From contig JALKBU010000071.1 in assembly GCA_023091735.1 (NCBI GenBank), positions 30,813-94,812 on the forward strand: DNA of 64,000 bases, in the 5' to 3' direction. Positions 32,612-42,600 of the stretch are shown piece by piece. Within the stretch, counting starts at the first letter, position 1. Every line of letters starts with the position of its first letter. Under the pieces are notes generated by a model. The model had not been told where the DNA came from and ran no database searches. It was given only the letters and a program-made list of their open reading frames with translations. The stretch is from Trichomonas tenax (Eukaryota > Parabasalia > Trichomonadida > Trichomonadidae). The translations under genes were made by a program, and so were the position numbers.

Positions 32612-34936
32612 ATGGATCAAAACAGCGATTCGGCAATATTCATTGTCCAGCGTTCTGATCCACCGACGACATTGGAGATCATCAGCTGCTCGGATGTCGT
32701 GCAAGTTTTTAGAACAGGGAACCAAATGCTAATCGAAAAGTTAACTTCTACAACAGGTATTAACGATCTGATCGATTTACTTCATAACTCAGGAAATTTC
32801 CAAATAGTTCGTCGTATCTTACAGATCTTTACTATGATTGATTCTCCATTGTTGCAAAAATTAACCGACTCGATAGAATACACAGAGAATCTCCTCCAGA
32901 TTTTGGACAGAAACACGGAAATCCACCCATACATCATCGGCGCGATAACTCAAATTTTGCTAAATTCGATGGAAGTTTACCCACACGAAATTTACGACGA
33001 TTTGAGTGCCTCCAGGATAAATTACCAACGAATCATCAAATGTATCGAAATTAACTCAATATATTATTTTTGTTCAAGATTTATTTCGAATTCCAAGCGG
33101 TCTGAGACTTTCGCATGGGTGCTATTTTGCTCTCTGATGGGTGATCATGGTCCAGGATGCGCAATTCCAAAGAAATTTGCTTATGATCCCGCTGCATCGA
33201 TTCCTCCCATTCCTTTGACTCCATCCATGCGCAAAAAGGTTATTGAACTATTGTTTATCTTCTTCAATGAATATTTCGATACTTGCGATTTCTCAAATGA
33301 CGCATCAGAAGCATTGCCTTTAGTTTTGCAAGACGCTTCTGATGATGCTGAAAGATCTCTTGTTTTCAAGCTCGGATTGATTTTGAATATGAATGAAGGT
33401 CTTGCTTATTCAGCACAATCGATTTTGAATTGTTTGAAGAGTTCTGACACTCTAATTCAATATTCTTTGTATTACATACACGCATTCGGTATACTTATAC
33501 GTAACTCATCAGTGGAACTTATTTTATACCGTCTATTACATCGTCCAGCAAATAATTTCGTTTTAATTGCGGCAGCAAAGATGATTCAGAGCATTATTGA
33601 GAATACAAAAGAAAATACAGACCTACAGGAACGTCTTGAAATGATTATAGCTGATGCTTTCCAAAATTTATCAATTTCATCAATAATTCTTCGCGCATTT
33701 AGAATGGCTTTAGTTAACGCTGCTGATGGTGTGGAAATCTCACCAGAGTCACAATATGCTGTTGAACAACTCCGCAAATATGAAGCAAATCCAAAAATCA
33801 GCGAAATAGATGACGATTATATCAAAGAACTGAAGAAAGGCGCCGATATAATCAATAATTCCGATAAATTCAAACCTGTGTTCAATGTTTCATATCTATG
33901 GCAATCTCAGCAAAAGCAGAAGATGCAGCTCAAGTTCAAGAACATCGACAGACTTCAAAATCTCAACAAAGTCACATTGCCTCCAAATATAACACTCACC
34001 CCAGGTGACGAATCTCGTCCTAAGATCACAAATTTGGATGGCGCAAGATCTCCTGTCAAAGTCAAAGCTCCATTCCAAAGGCCAATGCAAGCAATTCCCC
34101 TTCAAGTTGAAGAAGAAGAGGATGACGACTATTCGAGTGATGGATATTATGAAGAAGATCAAAACGATTTACATGAACAGATGAAGATGAGAGAAATGAT
34201 TGAAAGACAGAAAGCAGTGAAAATGCATGCTGCCGAAAAGGAAGAAACTCTTCCCGCTCAACCACAAAAAGCACCTCAACCTCAAAACACACAACCAGCG
34301 AAAAAGATTCCACCATCAATTGCAGCTTTACCAACGATGCCTCCAGCACCGAAACCAGCAATTGAGAAGAAGCCGAAGGGTAAATCAAAGGCGAAAGGAA
34401 AAGGAAAGAAGAAGTCAAAGAAATCAAATGCCAAGAAACAAACTTTATCTTTCTCAATGAACTTAGGCGTAGTAAGTTCTCCTCCAGCACCAGTTCCTTT
34501 TGTCCCAAGAACAAAGAACCACTGCTTAGAATTGAACATTTCTTCTGTGAAACTGAAACCACGTAAACCCAAACCACGTCTTAACAACAGAATACTTGTT
34601 GTCGATTATCCTCTTGAAACATCAGCATCATCTGCAAATCTTGAGATATCTCCATCAGCAAATTATGAAGTGGAACTTGAAGATACGGTGTTCTTTGGAT
34701 CTCCAAGAAAGAAATTGTCACAGGAAGAGATCAGACAGATGCTTGCTGCTTCAAACTCTGACCCAGAAGAAGATTTCGATATAGAGCCACTTCCATCGGA
34801 AATGGAAGAAGAGGAAGAAGAAAAGAAGGAAAAGAAGCCTATAAGGAATCCATTTTCTGTATTTGCAGCCGTACGAAAGAGTGCTGAAGATGAAGATGAT
34901 GATGATGAAGAGGAGGAAGAAGAAACTTCCAAATAA
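32612..34936 (+). CDS. helical-repeat protein with basic and acidic tails (possibly SAPS/PP6-subunit-like)
   Basis: The protein has 774 residues. Residues 1-390 form an armadillo/HEAT-like solenoid (NDLIDLLHNSGNFQIVRRI, TENLLQILDRNTEIHPYIIG and similar). The alternation of a short loss-of-function-type repeat and helix pairs recalls SAPS-domain regulatory subunits of Sit4/PP6 phosphatases, but key motifs are not clear enough to name it. Residues 440-580 are disordered: acidic (EEEEDDDYSSDGYYEED), then Pro-rich, then strongly basic (GKSKAKGKGKKKSKKSN). The C-terminus ends in a Glu/Asp run. The tails suggest a nuclear or RNP-associated role. The ATG at 32612 follows a 16-bp palindrome. Confidence 0.55.
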   Translation: MDQNSDSAIFIVQRSDPPTTLEIISCSDVVQVFRTGNQMLIEKLTSTTGINDLIDLLHNSGNFQIVRRILQIFTMIDSPLLQKLTDSIEYTENLLQILDRNTEIHPYIIGAITQILLNSMEVYPHEIYDDLSASRINYQRIIKCIEINSIYYFCSRFISNSKRSETFAWVLFCSLMGDHGPGCAIPKKFAYDPAASIPPIPLTPSMRKKVIELLFIFFNEYFDTCDFSNDASEALPLVLQDASDDAERSLVFKLGLILNMNEGLAYSAQSILNCLKSSDTLIQYSLYYIHAFGILIRNSSVELILYRLLHRPANNFVLIAAAKMIQSIIENTKENTDLQERLEMIIADAFQNLSISSIILRAFRMALVNAADGVEISPESQYAVEQLRKYEANPKISEIDDDYIKELKKGADIINNSDKFKPVFNVSYLWQSQQKQKMQLKFKNIDRLQNLNKVTLPPNITLTPGDESRPKITNLDGARSPVKVKAPFQRPMQAIPLQVEEEEDDDYSSDGYYEEDQNDLHEQMKMREMIERQKAVKMHAAEKEETLPAQPQKAPQPQNTQPAKKIPPSIAALPTMPPAPKPAIEKKPKGKSKAKGKGKKKSKKSNAKKQTLSFSMNLGVVSSPPAPVPFVPRTKNHCLELNISSVKLKPRKPKPRLNNRILVVDYPLETSASSANLEISPSANYEVELEDTVFFGSPRKKLSQEEIRQMLAASNSDPEEDFDIEPLPSEMEEEEEEKKEKKPIRNPFSVFAAVRKSAEDEDDDDEEEEEETSK

Positions 34937-35085
34937 TTTTTTTATTTTGTTTTTTATATATTTAGTTTGCGATATTATATAAATTGTGTATTACTGCTAT
35001 TTGAGAATCCTCTTATTTCTACAATTCAAAACAAGAAATTTCATAAATTATATAATATTATATAACATTTATAAAAATAAACATA

Positions 35086-35838
35086 TTAATTAGAGTTCTT
35101 AGATCTAATAGTTATCGGATGTATAACTATATCCTTTGGCTTAAAACTATAAGAGATATCTTCTACTAATGAATTTAATGTTTGGCAAGAGGGTGTGATG
35201 AAATCAAGCCTGGCTTTCTTGCTTAAATCTGCTTTAGGAAGTGATTTAACATTCTGAATTATATTGAGAATTTCAACTTGTGATGGTTTAAGAATATCAA
35301 TTGGTTTTTTGTTCGTTACACTGCATTCTAATCTTGCGTCTGCTCCCTGAAGTATCAATGTTCCAACAATATCAATGCTATTATTTGTTATCGCAATATA
35401 AAGTGGCAATGAGAGATATTTTGTATCATATCTTGTGTATAAAAGCGATTCAATAATATCAATATATTCATATGTCACTGCAATAGATAATGGATCTAAA
35501 TTTCGATCATCGACTAAAATTGATGATGCACCGTAGAATAAAAGCATATCAACAACATCGACATAATTTAAAAAGCAAGCCACGTGCAACGCATAAGTTC
35601 CACTTACGTAATTATTCACTGGATATTGATTTTCGAGTAAATACTGTATTATATCTAGTCTGTGTGCTAGAATTGCGATGAAAAGAGGTGATAATTCCTT
35701 GTATGCGTGATTTAAAACATAAAAAACTGAACTCGAGCGATGATCTTTTAGTTGTTCTATGGAATACATCTGTATGTCATCAAGCTTTCCATACAATATT
35801 ATCTCTGTGATCTTAGAATCGCTTGGATTTGCAAGCAT
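35086..35838 (-). CDS. short ankyrin-repeat protein
   Basis: The protein has 250 residues. About five ankyrin repeats span residues 40-190 (SPLFIAILAHRLDIIQYLL, TYALHVACFLNYVDVVDMLL, DPLSIAVTYEYIDIIESLL, LPLYIAITNNSIDIVGTLI), followed by a 60-residue non-repeat tail. It lacks the N-terminal domain of the larger trichomonad ankyrin proteins. On the coding strand TTTACATGTCATAA lies 13-26 bases upstream of the ATG, so the recurrent motif here overlaps a good Inr match (TCATAA). Probably a functional small adaptor. Confidence 0.8.
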   Translation of the reverse strand: MLANPSDSKITEIILYGKLDDIQMYSIEQLKDHRSSSVFYVLNHAYKELSPLFIAILAHRLDIIQYLLENQYPVNNYVSGTYALHVACFLNYVDVVDMLLFYGASSILVDDRNLDPLSIAVTYEYIDIIESLLYTRYDTKYLSLPLYIAITNNSIDIVGTLILQGADARLECSVTNKKPIDILKPSQVEILNIIQNVKSLPKADLSKKARLDFITPSCQTLNSLVEDISYSFKPKDIVIHPITIRSKNSN

Positions 35839-35850
35839 TAAAAATAATAA

Positions 35851-35880
35851 TTATGACATGTAAATTATTATTTGTCATGT
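35851..35880 (-). promoter_or_regulatory. TGACATGTAAA motif pair upstream of the 35.8-kb ankyrin gene
   Basis: TTATGACATGTAAA (35851-35864) and TTTGTCATGT (35871-35880) lie 13-42 bases upstream of the ATG at 35838. Read on the gene strand, the first copy contains TCATAA, which fits the Inr consensus. Confidence 0.5.
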
Positions 35881-36008
35881 ATTAATTTTTACAAAACAGA
35901 TTTTTCAAAACAAAACGACAAAAATTGATATAATCGGCACTTTTCATTGTATTGAAGTTGATTTTTTTCTCCATTTTTCATTGAATTTGAAACACTAATT
36001 CATATGCT

Positions 36009-37658
36009 ATGAATTTAAATTTCGAAGAAAATGGGCATCTTACTATCACAGGGTAATGCATATACAGCATTTTTAATCAAAATGAAAGCATTAAAACTGT
36101 AACTCTTTCTGGTAGCTTCAGCGTAATTCCTGCATTTTACTTCTATAATTGTATTAATCTTTTAAGCATTTCAATCTGTGAAAGCATCACAAAAATTTGT
36201 GACCATTGTTTTTATGGTTGTACCAGTTTGACAAATATTAATCTCCCTCGAAATTTAATAGATATAGGTTTCTATGCCTTTTCCAAATTTTGTTCAGCGA
36301 TCAGAATAACGAAAATGAATATTAACAAGCTATTTCATCAACGATTAAAATCGTTGATTTTAGAGCTTTTGCAGATTGTAAAAATCTGGAAACTGTCAAA
36401 TTACCAGAAACAGTTGAAACAATTGGTTTTGATGCTTTTTATGGTTGCGAAAAATTGCAATCACTCAAAATTAATTCAAAAAATGTTAGATTCATATCAA
36501 ACCTGGACTTGCAATTATATGGATATTTGTATATTCATAATATCTTAATTTTCCCACCAGATCAGTGCTTCGTTCATCCAAAAGAATACTCAGGTACAAG
36601 TACATTAACAATAAATGACTCGAAGTCAAAGATTTATCCTTTTGGCTGTGCCGCACTTGAATATCAAAGTATTATCCTAAATCAACACATCTCTGACATT
36701 CCTTCTTATTGCTTTTATAATTGCTCGAATCTCATTCATATGGATTTATCAAGAGTCACTGAGATCGACAATGGTGCTTTTTACGAATGTCAGAGCCTAC
36801 AAAGTGTTGATTTATCTTCAAGTTTAGTCAGAATAGGATATGCATATTTTGGAAAATGTTTATCATTGGAGATTTTAAATCTTCCAAGTAATCTTAAATA
36901 TCTTGATGAATTTGCATTCTATTCATGTTCAAGAATTACAACTTTTGATATACCCACTCAAATAACCAATATTTCAAGCTTTTTATTTACATCTTGTGAA
37001 TCCTTGGAATCAGTTTCTTTCACACCTAATTTGATATCAATTGGAGTCGCCGCATTCTTGGGTACAAAGTTAACATCAATTTCCATCCCCGATTATGTAA
37101 TTGATATTGGATTTAATGCATTTGAATCGACCAATATTGAATCGCTAAAGCTTCCACCAAATCTTACAAAGTTTTATTTTTCATTTAATGGTTGTAATCG
37201 CCTTTCATCAGTCGAGTTTCCACCAAGCATTAAAGAAATAAAAATGGAAACAGATTCAGCATTGCCTCTACTTTCATCACTTGAAATCCCTAGTGGATGC
37301 TCTGTTTTAACATATGGATTGCATTTTCAAAATTATGCAAATATAACGATTGGAACGAACGTTAAATTTAATTTTGAAACTTCCTATCCAAATGATTTTT
37401 TCAGATATTATCTTAAATATAATTTTATATATAAAGGAAATGACAAAAAACGATTACAACATGGATGGTGGGCTCGGAGCTATTGTGAGAATATACGGGG
37501 AAAGTGCAAAAGTACCAAAATCCTACATACTGCCAACATTCTTTCTAATTCCTGTTGATTACTACCAAAAAGCTGGAGGACCTACTCTCATACATAAAGG
37601 AGATCTCAATACCTATTTTCCTTTGATTAACGCACTAACATATGGAACATTCCGATAA
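36009..37658 (+). pseudogene. broken BspA-like leucine-rich-repeat gene
   Basis: The ATG at 36009 opens only 15 codons before a stop at 36054. The BspA/LRR_5 type text then continues in other frames: about 36080-36290 (CDHCFYGCTSLTNINLPRNL), 36340-36450 (FRAFADCKNLETVKLPETV), and the long segment 36455-37440 with about 10 repeats (IPSYCFYNCSNLIHMDLS, IDNGAFYECQSLQSVDLSSS, LDEFAFYSCSRITTFDIP). Near 37440 a further frame change leads to about 65 codons (MDGGLGAIVRIYGESAKV) that do not look like LRR and may come from another sequence. No signal peptide is visible. At least three lesions make it a pseudogene. The intact relative is at 46134. Confidence 0.75.
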
Positions 37659-37733
37659 TTTTTCATAATGAAAATTGCATTATGATTTAGAATATAATTG
37701 ATTAGAAAAGAATTAACATACAAATAAACAAAA

Positions 37734-39002
37734 TCATTCTGGTATTGTGATAGATATATTTTCGGATGTTTGGATCTCAAAAATGAGGTCTTCATATATT
37801 TCTTCATTTCCGATGTTTTCTAGATCGAAACAAAACTGAGAAATGATTTGAGCAATCAATCTCCTTTGATAAATCGCTCCAGTTGGAGAAATTCCAAGTT
37901 TACTGAAGCTGCCATCATCAAGCTCTTGGAGTGTCTGAATCTCTTTGACGATGGTGTTATATCTGTGGAGAAGCTGTGGACATCCGTGGCACATTGATGG
38001 CTTTAGTTCCAAGCACGGATTATCGATTAAAATGTTTGGAATCGATGATAGATCTGTATCTGATATGAAATTAGTTGTATCTATGAATATCGGTTCCTTC
38101 TTCATCATTTCTATTGGAATTCCATCATTTTTTGGTGCAATAACATATTGATAATCTTTGATTATGCTGATAATGCAATCTAAGAAGTTTGCTTCACTCT
38201 TCTCACTGTCATTCTCCATGCTGAATGGGAAATTGCATAAATCAAGATGATCAAAGATATAAATTATATTTTTGAAACCAAATGCATAAGAGACTTGCAT
38301 TGGTAGCGCAATTATCAATTCTAACAAATTGCTAATCTTTGATGCTCCTTCTTTGAACGCAGATACAATATTTCTTCCGATTTTTTCAATTTGAATCGTC
38401 GGAAACTGCTCACTAATTTTCACATGGGAAGGAAGTTCTGGTGAAACACCTGTATTCGAAAGATCCAAGAACCAGCTCATCAAACTGCTCGCAAATGGGA
38501 AAATTCTCGGACATTGCCAACAAAGTTGATTTATTGTGGCAGTAATGATTTCATTGTATACTGAGTTTACATCTGATATTCTTTGAATGACTTGTTGCCA
38601 ATTTATCGGATAAAAAAACAAAGATTCCATTTTCTTTTCGCTGGAAAGAACTTGAAGCATTTCTAAAACAAGCAATGACGCAATTGTTGATTTTCCTGTA
38701 TGCGAGAACCCGTCAATGTAAAATTGCCAATTTTTCTGGTTTTGTGTGATAATTTTCTCAATTTTTGGTTTCATTTCGTCCAAAAACTCGATATTTTCGT
38801 CATTTTCATGTATTCCCATAGATTGGTGTATAAGAGATGCTGCGATTCTCGATGAAGAAAAAGTTTGGCACAAATTAGTGATATCTGGATAATTTGGAAG
38901 ATGTTTCCTCTGCTCAGGCGTAAGAAATCCGTGCAAACACATCAGCGAGCCCGCTAAATGGTCTGAAACTGAAAGATGCGTTCTTTCTATTCTTTCAGAC
39001 AT
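37734..39002 (-). CDS. P-loop NTPase, unclassified (trichomonad)
   Basis: The protein has 422 residues. FYIDGFSHTGKSTIASLL gives a Walker A motif (GFSHTGKST, residues 98-106) and NIIYIFDHLD a Walker B-like strand (Asp 251), about 145 residues later, as in STAND or AAA-type ATPases. The first 90 residues (MCLHGFLTPEQRKHLPNYPD) and the Cys-containing region near 170-260 have no match I know. No signal peptide, membrane segment or repeat is present. A nucleotide-dependent switch is plausible. No functional neighbours: the next genes are a broken BspA gene and a PDI-like gene. Confidence 0.6.
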   Translation of the reverse strand: MSERIERTHLSVSDHLAGSLMCLHGFLTPEQRKHLPNYPDITNLCQTFSSSRIAASLIHQSMGIHENDENIEFLDEMKPKIEKIITQNQKNWQFYIDGFSHTGKSTIASLLVLEMLQVLSSEKKMESLFFYPINWQQVIQRISDVNSVYNEIITATINQLCWQCPRIFPFASSLMSWFLDLSNTGVSPELPSHVKISEQFPTIQIEKIGRNIVSAFKEGASKISNLLELIIALPMQVSYAFGFKNIIYIFDHLDLCNFPFSMENDSEKSEANFLDCIISIIKDYQYVIAPKNDGIPIEMMKKEPIFIDTTNFISDTDLSSIPNILIDNPCLELKPSMCHGCPQLLHRYNTIVKEIQTLQELDDGSFSKLGISPTGAIYQRRLIAQIISQFCFDLENIGNEEIYEDLIFEIQTSENISITIPE

Positions 39003-39888
39003 TTTTTTTGTAATTTTAAACAGACATTTGTTTTATTTTTCGAAGTTCTTATTAATCATAATTTTCTCATATTAAAACTGTAGTATCTATTTGTTATGTA
39101 GATTAATATTATCTAATAAAAATAGCTTTATATTATTAATATATTTATTTTTGAAGCACTTCTTATGCAAAAATCATCATTTCAATTTAAATGTGATCAA
39201 TGAACTTTAAGCATCAAGTACACATCAATTTCATATAAGTATCAAAGCTATTTATCTTATTTGGAAGGGAAAATGATGTAACAACGAAGAGTGAATAAGC
39301 GATCTTTTTAAAAGCGAAATTCATTCTTAGATCAAAAGAATCAGCTTTATCTCGATTAATCTCAAGTAAAGAATCTTCAAGAATTAGAAAATAGCTTCAT
39401 CATTTATCATACTATCAGCCAATAAAATATCAGCAAAACTTGAATCAGGTATAATGATATAGTAACCAACTTTACATGAATAATAAATTGTTTTTGATTA
39501 AATTGATTTTGCATTGATCATTGTGAAGATTTTGACAATCATATGTATCGGCTATCTCCATTCATATAAATATTTAGCATACAAATGGTTTTATGATGCA
39601 TCGAAAGTGCAGCGCACATCTAATCGAGCTATAGTTAATTCATACTGACTTCATGGTATATCGATATTATCAAATGTACTGCCGCAAGCCAATTTGTATC
39701 AACAAAAGACCTAAAATAGTAAAGGAAATGAATGAATATGGATGTTATTACTAATTTATATTTTAACAATGATATCTATGGAAAAGAAATTCCACAGAAG
39801 GAAGTGATGCCATTGAATAATATTAGAGTGCTCAGCATTGAGTGTTTCGCTTTTTTGTTCGCATATGAATTAAAAAGTGACATTTTTG
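39003..39888. other. AT-rich divergent intergenic region
   Basis: This 886-bp region between the divergent NTPase and PDI-like genes contains no gene or recognised RNA. An Inr-like ACATTT at 39880-39885 precedes the PDI-like ATG. Confidence 0.45.
39880..39885 (+). promoter_or_regulatory. Inr-like ACATTT before the PDI-like gene
   Basis: The putative +1 A at 39882 would give a 7-base leader to the ATG at 39889. GTGACATTTTTGATG parallels the start region of the Rpb5 gene. Confidence 0.35.
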
Positions 39889-41256
39889 ATGTTTTCTATT
39901 TTCTTTTCAATTGCAACTCGCGTCATCGAAACAAAGCGGGAAACATTCAACGCTGCACTGGAAAAGTCCGACTACAATCTCGTCCTCGTTACTGCAACAA
40001 ATATATTCGAATCTAAAAAAGTTACGAAGTATTTCACTGCAGCTGCCCACAAATTCGAGACTGGACTCGGATTTGTTTCCCTCGACGTCACAAATGATAA
40101 CGTTAATAGGCAAACATTTCAAATTACCGAATCTCCGCTCATTTTCCTTTATCACAAACAAAACAAAATAATGCAATACACAGAAAACATTACAATCGAA
40201 GATTTGTATAATTTTGGTCTTCAAGTCTTAGAAAAACCGATTATTCATTATCCAAAGAATGTTTTTGAAGTCCTCGAATTCCAACAAATGGCGCCCGCAA
40301 ACATTATATTTGTTGATGTCGACGCAGCTGATCGTGCAGATGCAATCGCTGAAGAAACACATTGTTTAATTCACGTTGCTGTTTGCACAGATCCAAAACT
40401 CATCGCAATTCTTGAGCTCGAAAACATCATATTTTCAAAACCTCTCGAAGAATTCAAAGCAGTCTTCGATCCAGGAATTTCAATTTCTGATTTAATTCGT
40501 CTCGCACAGCCAACATGGAATTACATCTCAAATCAAAACTTGATTGGAAAGCAGTGCATTTGTGCGTTATTTGATAAGTCAATGCCATGGCATTATCATA
40601 GAATTAATGAAGTTTTCAACAAAACAAAGGCAGAGCTCGGTATTCCAGTATTCAGATACTTCGCAATCGACTACTTTGATGCACCTAAATTTGTTCGCCA
40701 ATTCGGTGTTTTCAAATTTTCATATCCAATTTTCTTCGTAACAGGCAATACAGCAAGTATTTGGCAAGTTTGCGATAACCCACTTCAACCAACCGAAGAC
40801 ATTTATTATTGGATCCGTCTCGTCATCACAGGAAAAGGAAAGCCTCAAGTTGTCAATAAAGTTCCACAGCTTTATGCACACGACTTCCAGAGACTCGCTC
40901 TCGATGCTAAGACAGACTGTGTCCTTTTGGTTGCTGATCCTGGTATGGAACACTACAAGGAGTGCAGAAAGAATGCGGAAATCATCGCTGAGATTTTCGA
41001 GGGATGCGAGAATATTGTTGTTTATGAGTTCAATCCGAAGACAGAACACGTTATGGGCCTCCAGATTCCAAGCTCAAAGATCCCACAGTTCTCTGTCTGG
41101 CCAGCTGTCGAACCATACAATGGAAAGACATTCCAAGCAAATTATCCACTCGCTGAGATCATCAAGATTTTGTTCAAGATCTTCAGAGCACCAATCAAGG
41201 ATGATCAGGCAAAAGCTGCTGTTGCATTGGCAAGAAAGCTTGTTCCAGGCTTATAA
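39889..41256 (+). CDS. PDI-like protein without CxxC active sites (ER)
   Basis: The protein has 455 residues from the ATG at 39889; the frame continues four codons upstream only from a GTG. A short hydrophobic start (MFSIFFSIATRV) looks like a signal peptide. The rest reads as several thioredoxin folds in the PDI order a-b-b'-a'. The last has VLLVADPGMEHYKECRKNAEIIAEI and SKIPQFSVWPAVEPYNGKTF, where active PDIs have FYAPWCGHC and a FPTIKLYP-type strand. No CxxC is found, so it cannot catalyse disulfide exchange. A chaperone or escort role like ERp44, ERp29 or calsequestrin is plausible. No KDEL-type tail is present (it ends VPGL), so retention would need a partner. Confidence 0.7.
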   Translation: MFSIFFSIATRVIETKRETFNAALEKSDYNLVLVTATNIFESKKVTKYFTAAAHKFETGLGFVSLDVTNDNVNRQTFQITESPLIFLYHKQNKIMQYTENITIEDLYNFGLQVLEKPIIHYPKNVFEVLEFQQMAPANIIFVDVDAADRADAIAEETHCLIHVAVCTDPKLIAILELENIIFSKPLEEFKAVFDPGISISDLIRLAQPTWNYISNQNLIGKQCICALFDKSMPWHYHRINEVFNKTKAELGIPVFRYFAIDYFDAPKFVRQFGVFKFSYPIFFVTGNTASIWQVCDNPLQPTEDIYYWIRLVITGKGKPQVVNKVPQLYAHDFQRLALDAKTDCVLLVADPGMEHYKECRKNAEIIAEIFEGCENIVVYEFNPKTEHVMGLQIPSSKIPQFSVWPAVEPYNGKTFQANYPLAEIIKILFKIFRAPIKDDQAKAAVALARKLVPGL

Positions 41257-41401
41257 TTATGATATTTTGGAATTTTATAAAAGTGTTAATTTATTCGAAA
41301 TTATCAATACCATGAACCTACCTCAAACCGAGCATCTATGCAGAACTCCAATATATTTCCTTTTTTAATGTGTTCTATGAACAAAAAATCGCAAATTTAA
41401 A

Positions 41402-41450
41402 TTGTCATGTAAAAATTATATGTCATGTAAATTTATTTTTGACACGTAAA
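41402..41450 (+). promoter_or_regulatory. triple TGACATGTAAA-type motif cluster
   Basis: TTGTCATGTAAA (41402-41413), ATGTCATGTAAA (41420-41431) and TTTTTGACACGTAAA (41436-41450) lie in 49 bp, 140-190 bases upstream of the ATG at 41590. Confidence 0.5.
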
Positions 41451-41589
41451 ACGAAGAATAATTTATCGAAAACGCATCGTAGAGCAGATTTTCCACCAAA
41501 AATAAGCTGTATATATTATGCTTATTGCAAATCTACAAAAAATAAAGGTCGAAATAATGATCAAAAAAATTTCAAAAAAGTGCCAAAAA

Positions 41590-42423
41590 ATGAGCGCTGA
41601 GGAATTAACTCCAGACGCAGAATTTATGCGCCGTGCGTTCTGCATCTTTGGATACCTCTTCGATCCACAGGTCTCTCCGTACCCAGTTACAGAGTGTCAG
41701 GACAAAGATGCCGAATATACAGAATCACTGCCAGATTTCGAAGAGACATTGAACGATTATTTGCTCAAGGAAGTCCATCAGGCTGATTTGGATGCACGCC
41801 AGAAAGTCCTCGAAGACATACAGAAGAGAGAAGAACAATTGGAAGAAATCTTCGCTAATTCTTCCGAAACAAACATCGAGATTGGTTCAAGGCTCGCTGC
41901 ACGTACATCCACAGGTGCTACGACCCAATACGAGATGAACAAGCGCCTGGCCGAGAACACAGTCAAGCGCCAGCAGAAACAGGCTGAGCGTCGCCAGGCT
42001 GACCTCGAGAAGAAGAGAAAGGCTAAAGAGGAGTCAATCAGAAGATTCCAGGCTGAGATTAAGGCAGAAATCGAACTTAAGAAGAAGATGCAGGAAGAGG
42101 ACAAGAAAGTCAAGCAAGTTTACGGTGCTGCACGCGCTGAAGAACTTAGAAGAAAGAGAGAAGAAAGAGAAAAGAGGAGAGAAGAAGAAACAAGGCTCCA
42201 GGAAGAAGCTATGCGAACAATTGATGAAATTTCCATTAAATCACGTGGCCATCATTTCACAGATGAAGAAATTCAGGAGGAAATCGAGAAACAAAAGACA
42301 AGTCCGAAATCCAAATTAGAAAGAATGAAAGAGATTTCACAAAAGATCAAAGAGCAGAACAAGGCCGAAGCTGAAAAGAACCCAGGAAAACCAGTCAGTC
42401 CACATCGCAAATTATTCAGATAA
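41590..42423 (+). CDS. charged coiled-coil protein, unknown
   Basis: The protein has 277 residues from the ATG at 41590 (MSAEELTPDAEFMRRAFCIF). A 24-codon in-frame extension upstream is AT-biased and I do not accept it. An N-terminal segment of 60 residues with FGYLFDPQ may be globular. From residue 70 on it is a highly charged helix (KRQQKQAERRQADLEKKRKA, RRKREEREKRREEETRLQEE), probably a long single helix or coiled coil. The C-terminal Lys/Pro-rich end (KPVSPHRKLFR) contains an SP site. Such proteins are common in trichomonad cytoskeleton and axoneme. The stop codon overlaps TAAA. Confidence 0.65.
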   Translation: MSAEELTPDAEFMRRAFCIFGYLFDPQVSPYPVTECQDKDAEYTESLPDFEETLNDYLLKEVHQADLDARQKVLEDIQKREEQLEEIFANSSETNIEIGSRLAARTSTGATTQYEMNKRLAENTVKRQQKQAERRQADLEKKRKAKEESIRRFQAEIKAEIELKKKMQEEDKKVKQVYGAARAEELRRKREEREKRREEETRLQEEAMRTIDEISIKSRGHHFTDEEIQEEIEKQKTSPKSKLERMKEISQKIKEQNKAEAEKNPGKPVSPHRKLFR

Positions 42424-42600
42424 AAAATTAAACAATTTCATTCATCTTCCTCATTCACAAATTTATTTCATAGTGAGCTGTTATAAATCGTAGCCTTATT
42501 TCTTGAATATCATGAATTAAATTAATTTGGAAATACCCTAACTGAGGTTATAATTTGACACATAACAACAATTTATATCTAATATTTACAAACAATAGTA

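Noticed and set aside
34062..34587. 171- and 101-codon minus-strand frames
   Set aside because: Shadows of the low-complexity Lys/Pro region of the 32.6-kb gene.
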